From contig JARKQO010000382.1 in NCBI GenBank assembly GCA_029974855.1, forward strand, positions 1 through 5,962: DNA of 5,962 bases, in the 5' to 3' direction. Positions 4,739 to 5,962 of the stretch are shown one piece after another (the stretch's first letter is position 1; each line of letters begins with the position of its first letter). Below the pieces are notes generated by a model, which did not search any database, was not told the DNA's origin, and saw nothing but the letters and a program-made list of their open reading frames with translations. A program made the translations under genes and the position numbers. The stretch comes from Eubacteriales bacterium. GTDB lineage: Bacteria; Bacillota_A; Clostridia; Christensenellales; Aristaeellaceae.

Positions 4739-5962
4739 TTACCGCTGGATTTCCTCCATCAGGAAGCACTCGATGGTGTCCCCTTCCTTGATGTCGTTGA
4801 AGCTGTCGAAGCTGACGCCGCACTCGTAGCCGGAGGCCACTTCCTTGGCGTCGTCCTTGAAGCGCTTGAGCGAGCTGAGCTTGCCCTCAAAGATCACCAC
4901 ATGATCCCGCACCAGGCGGGCCTGGGCGTTGCGCTGGAGCTTGCCGTCCTGGACATAGCAGCCCGCCACGGTGCCCGCGCCGGTGATGCGGAACACGTTG
5001 CGCACCTCCGCGTGGCCCAGGACCACCTCCTTGAACTCGGGGGCCAGCAGGCCCTTCATGGCCTTCTGGATGTCCTCGATGGCCTGGTAGATGACCCGGT
5101 ACAGGCGAATGTCCACGTCCTCCCGGTCGGCGGCTTCCTTGGCGCTGTTGTCAGGCCGGATATTGAAGCCGATGATGATGGCATCGAAGGCGGAGGCCAG
5201 GTTCACGTCGTCCTTGGTGATGGCCCCCACGCCGCTGTGGAGCACCCGCACCCGCACCTCGTCGGTGGTGAGCTTTTCCAAAGCCTGCTTCACGGCCTCC
5301 ACGCTGCCCTGAACGTCCGCCTTGATAACGATGTTCAGGTTTACCACCTTGCCCTGGTCGATATGGCTGAAAAGATTGTCCAAAGACACCTTGGAGGAGG
5401 CCACCCGGGCGGCCTTCACCTTGTCGCGGCGCTCCTGGGCCACTTGGCGGCCCAAGTGGTCGTCCGCCACGGCCAGCATGTCGTCCCCGGCGCTGGGCAC
5501 ATCGTTGAAGCCCGCGATTTCCACAGGCATGGAAGGCCCGGCCTCGGTGACCCGCTCGCCCCGGTCGTTGGTCATGGCCCGGACCCGGCCGCTGGCCATG
5601 CCCGCCACGATGTTGTCCCCCACCCGGAGGGTGCCGTTTTGCAGCAGCACCGTGGCCACGGGGCCCCGGGCTTTGTCCAGCTTGGCCTCGATGATGACGC
5701 CCTTGGCCATCCGGTTGGGGTTGGCCCGCAGCTGGCGCATATCCGCCACCAGCAAAATCATCTCCAGGAGGGTGTCCACCCCGTCCCCGGTCTGGGCGCT
5801 GACGGGCACCATGATGGTGTCCCCGCCCCATTCCTCGGGCACCAGGTTGTAGGCGGTCAGGTCCTGCTTCACCCGGTCGGGGTTGGCGGCTTCCTTATCC
5901 ATCTTGTTGATGGCGATGATGATGGGCACCTCCGCCGCCTTGGCGTGGTTGATGGCCTCCAC
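4739..5962 (-). CDS. infB: Translation initiation factor IF-2, C-terminal 407 residues; 5' part beyond the right edge
   Basis: IF-2 is the GTPase that places initiator fMet-tRNA on the 30S subunit and promotes 50S joining. The window opens inside the G domain: the GTG at the edge codes for an internal valine and is not a start. Visible residues 19-22 are NKMD (G4, guanine specificity) and 55-59 are SAQTG (G5). The domain II beta-barrel follows (about 85-170, with [20 protein letters not shown] at 87-106). Next come the domain III core ([19 protein letters not shown], then [13 protein letters not shown] and IIGFNIRPD) and the fMet-tRNA-binding C-terminal domain ([20 protein letters not shown] onward, ending [10 protein letters not shown]). 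The P-loop, switch regions and N-terminal extension are outside the window. The stop is TAA at 4741-4739. The identification is secure; total length cannot be judged. Confidence 0.98.
   Translation of the reverse strand: MEAINHAKAAEVPIIIAINKMDKEAANPDRVKQDLTAYNLVPEEWGGDTIMVPVSAQTGDGVDTLLEMILLVADMRQLRANPNRMAKGVIIEAKLDKARGPVATVLLQNGTLRVGDNIVAGMASGRVRAMTNDRGERVTEAGPSMPVEIAGFNDVPSAGDDMLAVADDHLGRQVAQERRDKVKAARVASSKVSLDNLFSHIDQGKVVNLNIVIKADVQGSVEAVKQALEKLTTDEVRVRVLHSGVGAITKDDVNLASAFDAIIIGFNIRPDNSAKEAADREDVDIRLYRVIYQAIEDIQKAMKGLLAPEFKEVVLGHAEVRNVFRITGAGTVAGCYVQDGKLQRNAQARLVRDHVVIFEGKLSSLKRFKDDAKEVASGYECGVSFDSFNDIKEGDTIECFLMEEIQR

Noticed and set aside
1..5962. A novel defence, mobile or biosynthetic system
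   Set aside because: Every sizeable stretch is accounted for by conserved housekeeping genes and short gaps. I saw no transposase, integrase, direct-repeat array, tRNA or unrecognised gene.

Overview
The window is one run of translation and RNA-processing housekeeping genes, all on the minus strand. Read 5'->3' on that strand the order is infB (3' part) - rbfA - nrnA - truB - ribF - rpsO - pnp (5' part). This is the downstream half of the nusA-infB operon as arranged in many Clostridia, where a DHH-family nrnA lies between rbfA and truB and there is no ylxP between infB and rbfA. The DNA is very G+C-rich, with third codon positions almost always G or C, and the Shine-Dalgarno sequences are strong (AAGGAGG type). 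The protein sequences also look clostridial, so I infer a high-G+C Clostridia member, possibly an Oscillospiraceae/Ruminococcaceae-like gut anaerobe. The family is a guess from gene order, composition and protein style. No mobile element, CRISPR array, tRNA or rRNA is visible.

Layout from right to left, which is the direction of transcription: 5962-4739 IF2 C-terminal part; 4738-4678 a 61-bp gap with a perfect 11-bp hairpin; 4677-4297 RbfA; 4325-3300 NrnA, overlapping rbfA by 29 bp; 3303-2380 TruB, overlapping nrnA by 4 bp (GTGA); 2358-1576 a short RibF; 1575-1383 a 193-bp gap with a near-consensus sigma-A-type promoter and an apparently structured rpsO leader; 1382-1128 ribosomal protein S15; 1127-973 a 155-bp gap with a probable terminator or attenuator and three further hairpins; 972-1 PNPase N-terminal part.

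The genes serve ribosome function and RNA turnover. IF2 starts translation, RbfA matures the 30S subunit, TruB makes tRNA Psi55, and S15 nucleates the 16S central domain. NrnA clears very short RNAs and PNPase degrades longer ones. RibF supplies flavin cofactor.

I found no novel multi-gene system. The points that merit a second look are: (1) RibF ends in a shortened domain without the recognisable riboflavin-kinase motif; (2) the rpsO leader can be folded by eye into two mutually exclusive states, one of which pairs with the Shine-Dalgarno sequence, suggesting S15 autoregulation; (3) the rpsO-pnp gap holds four hairpins in a row; (4) a strong hairpin without a U-tract separates infB and rbfA.
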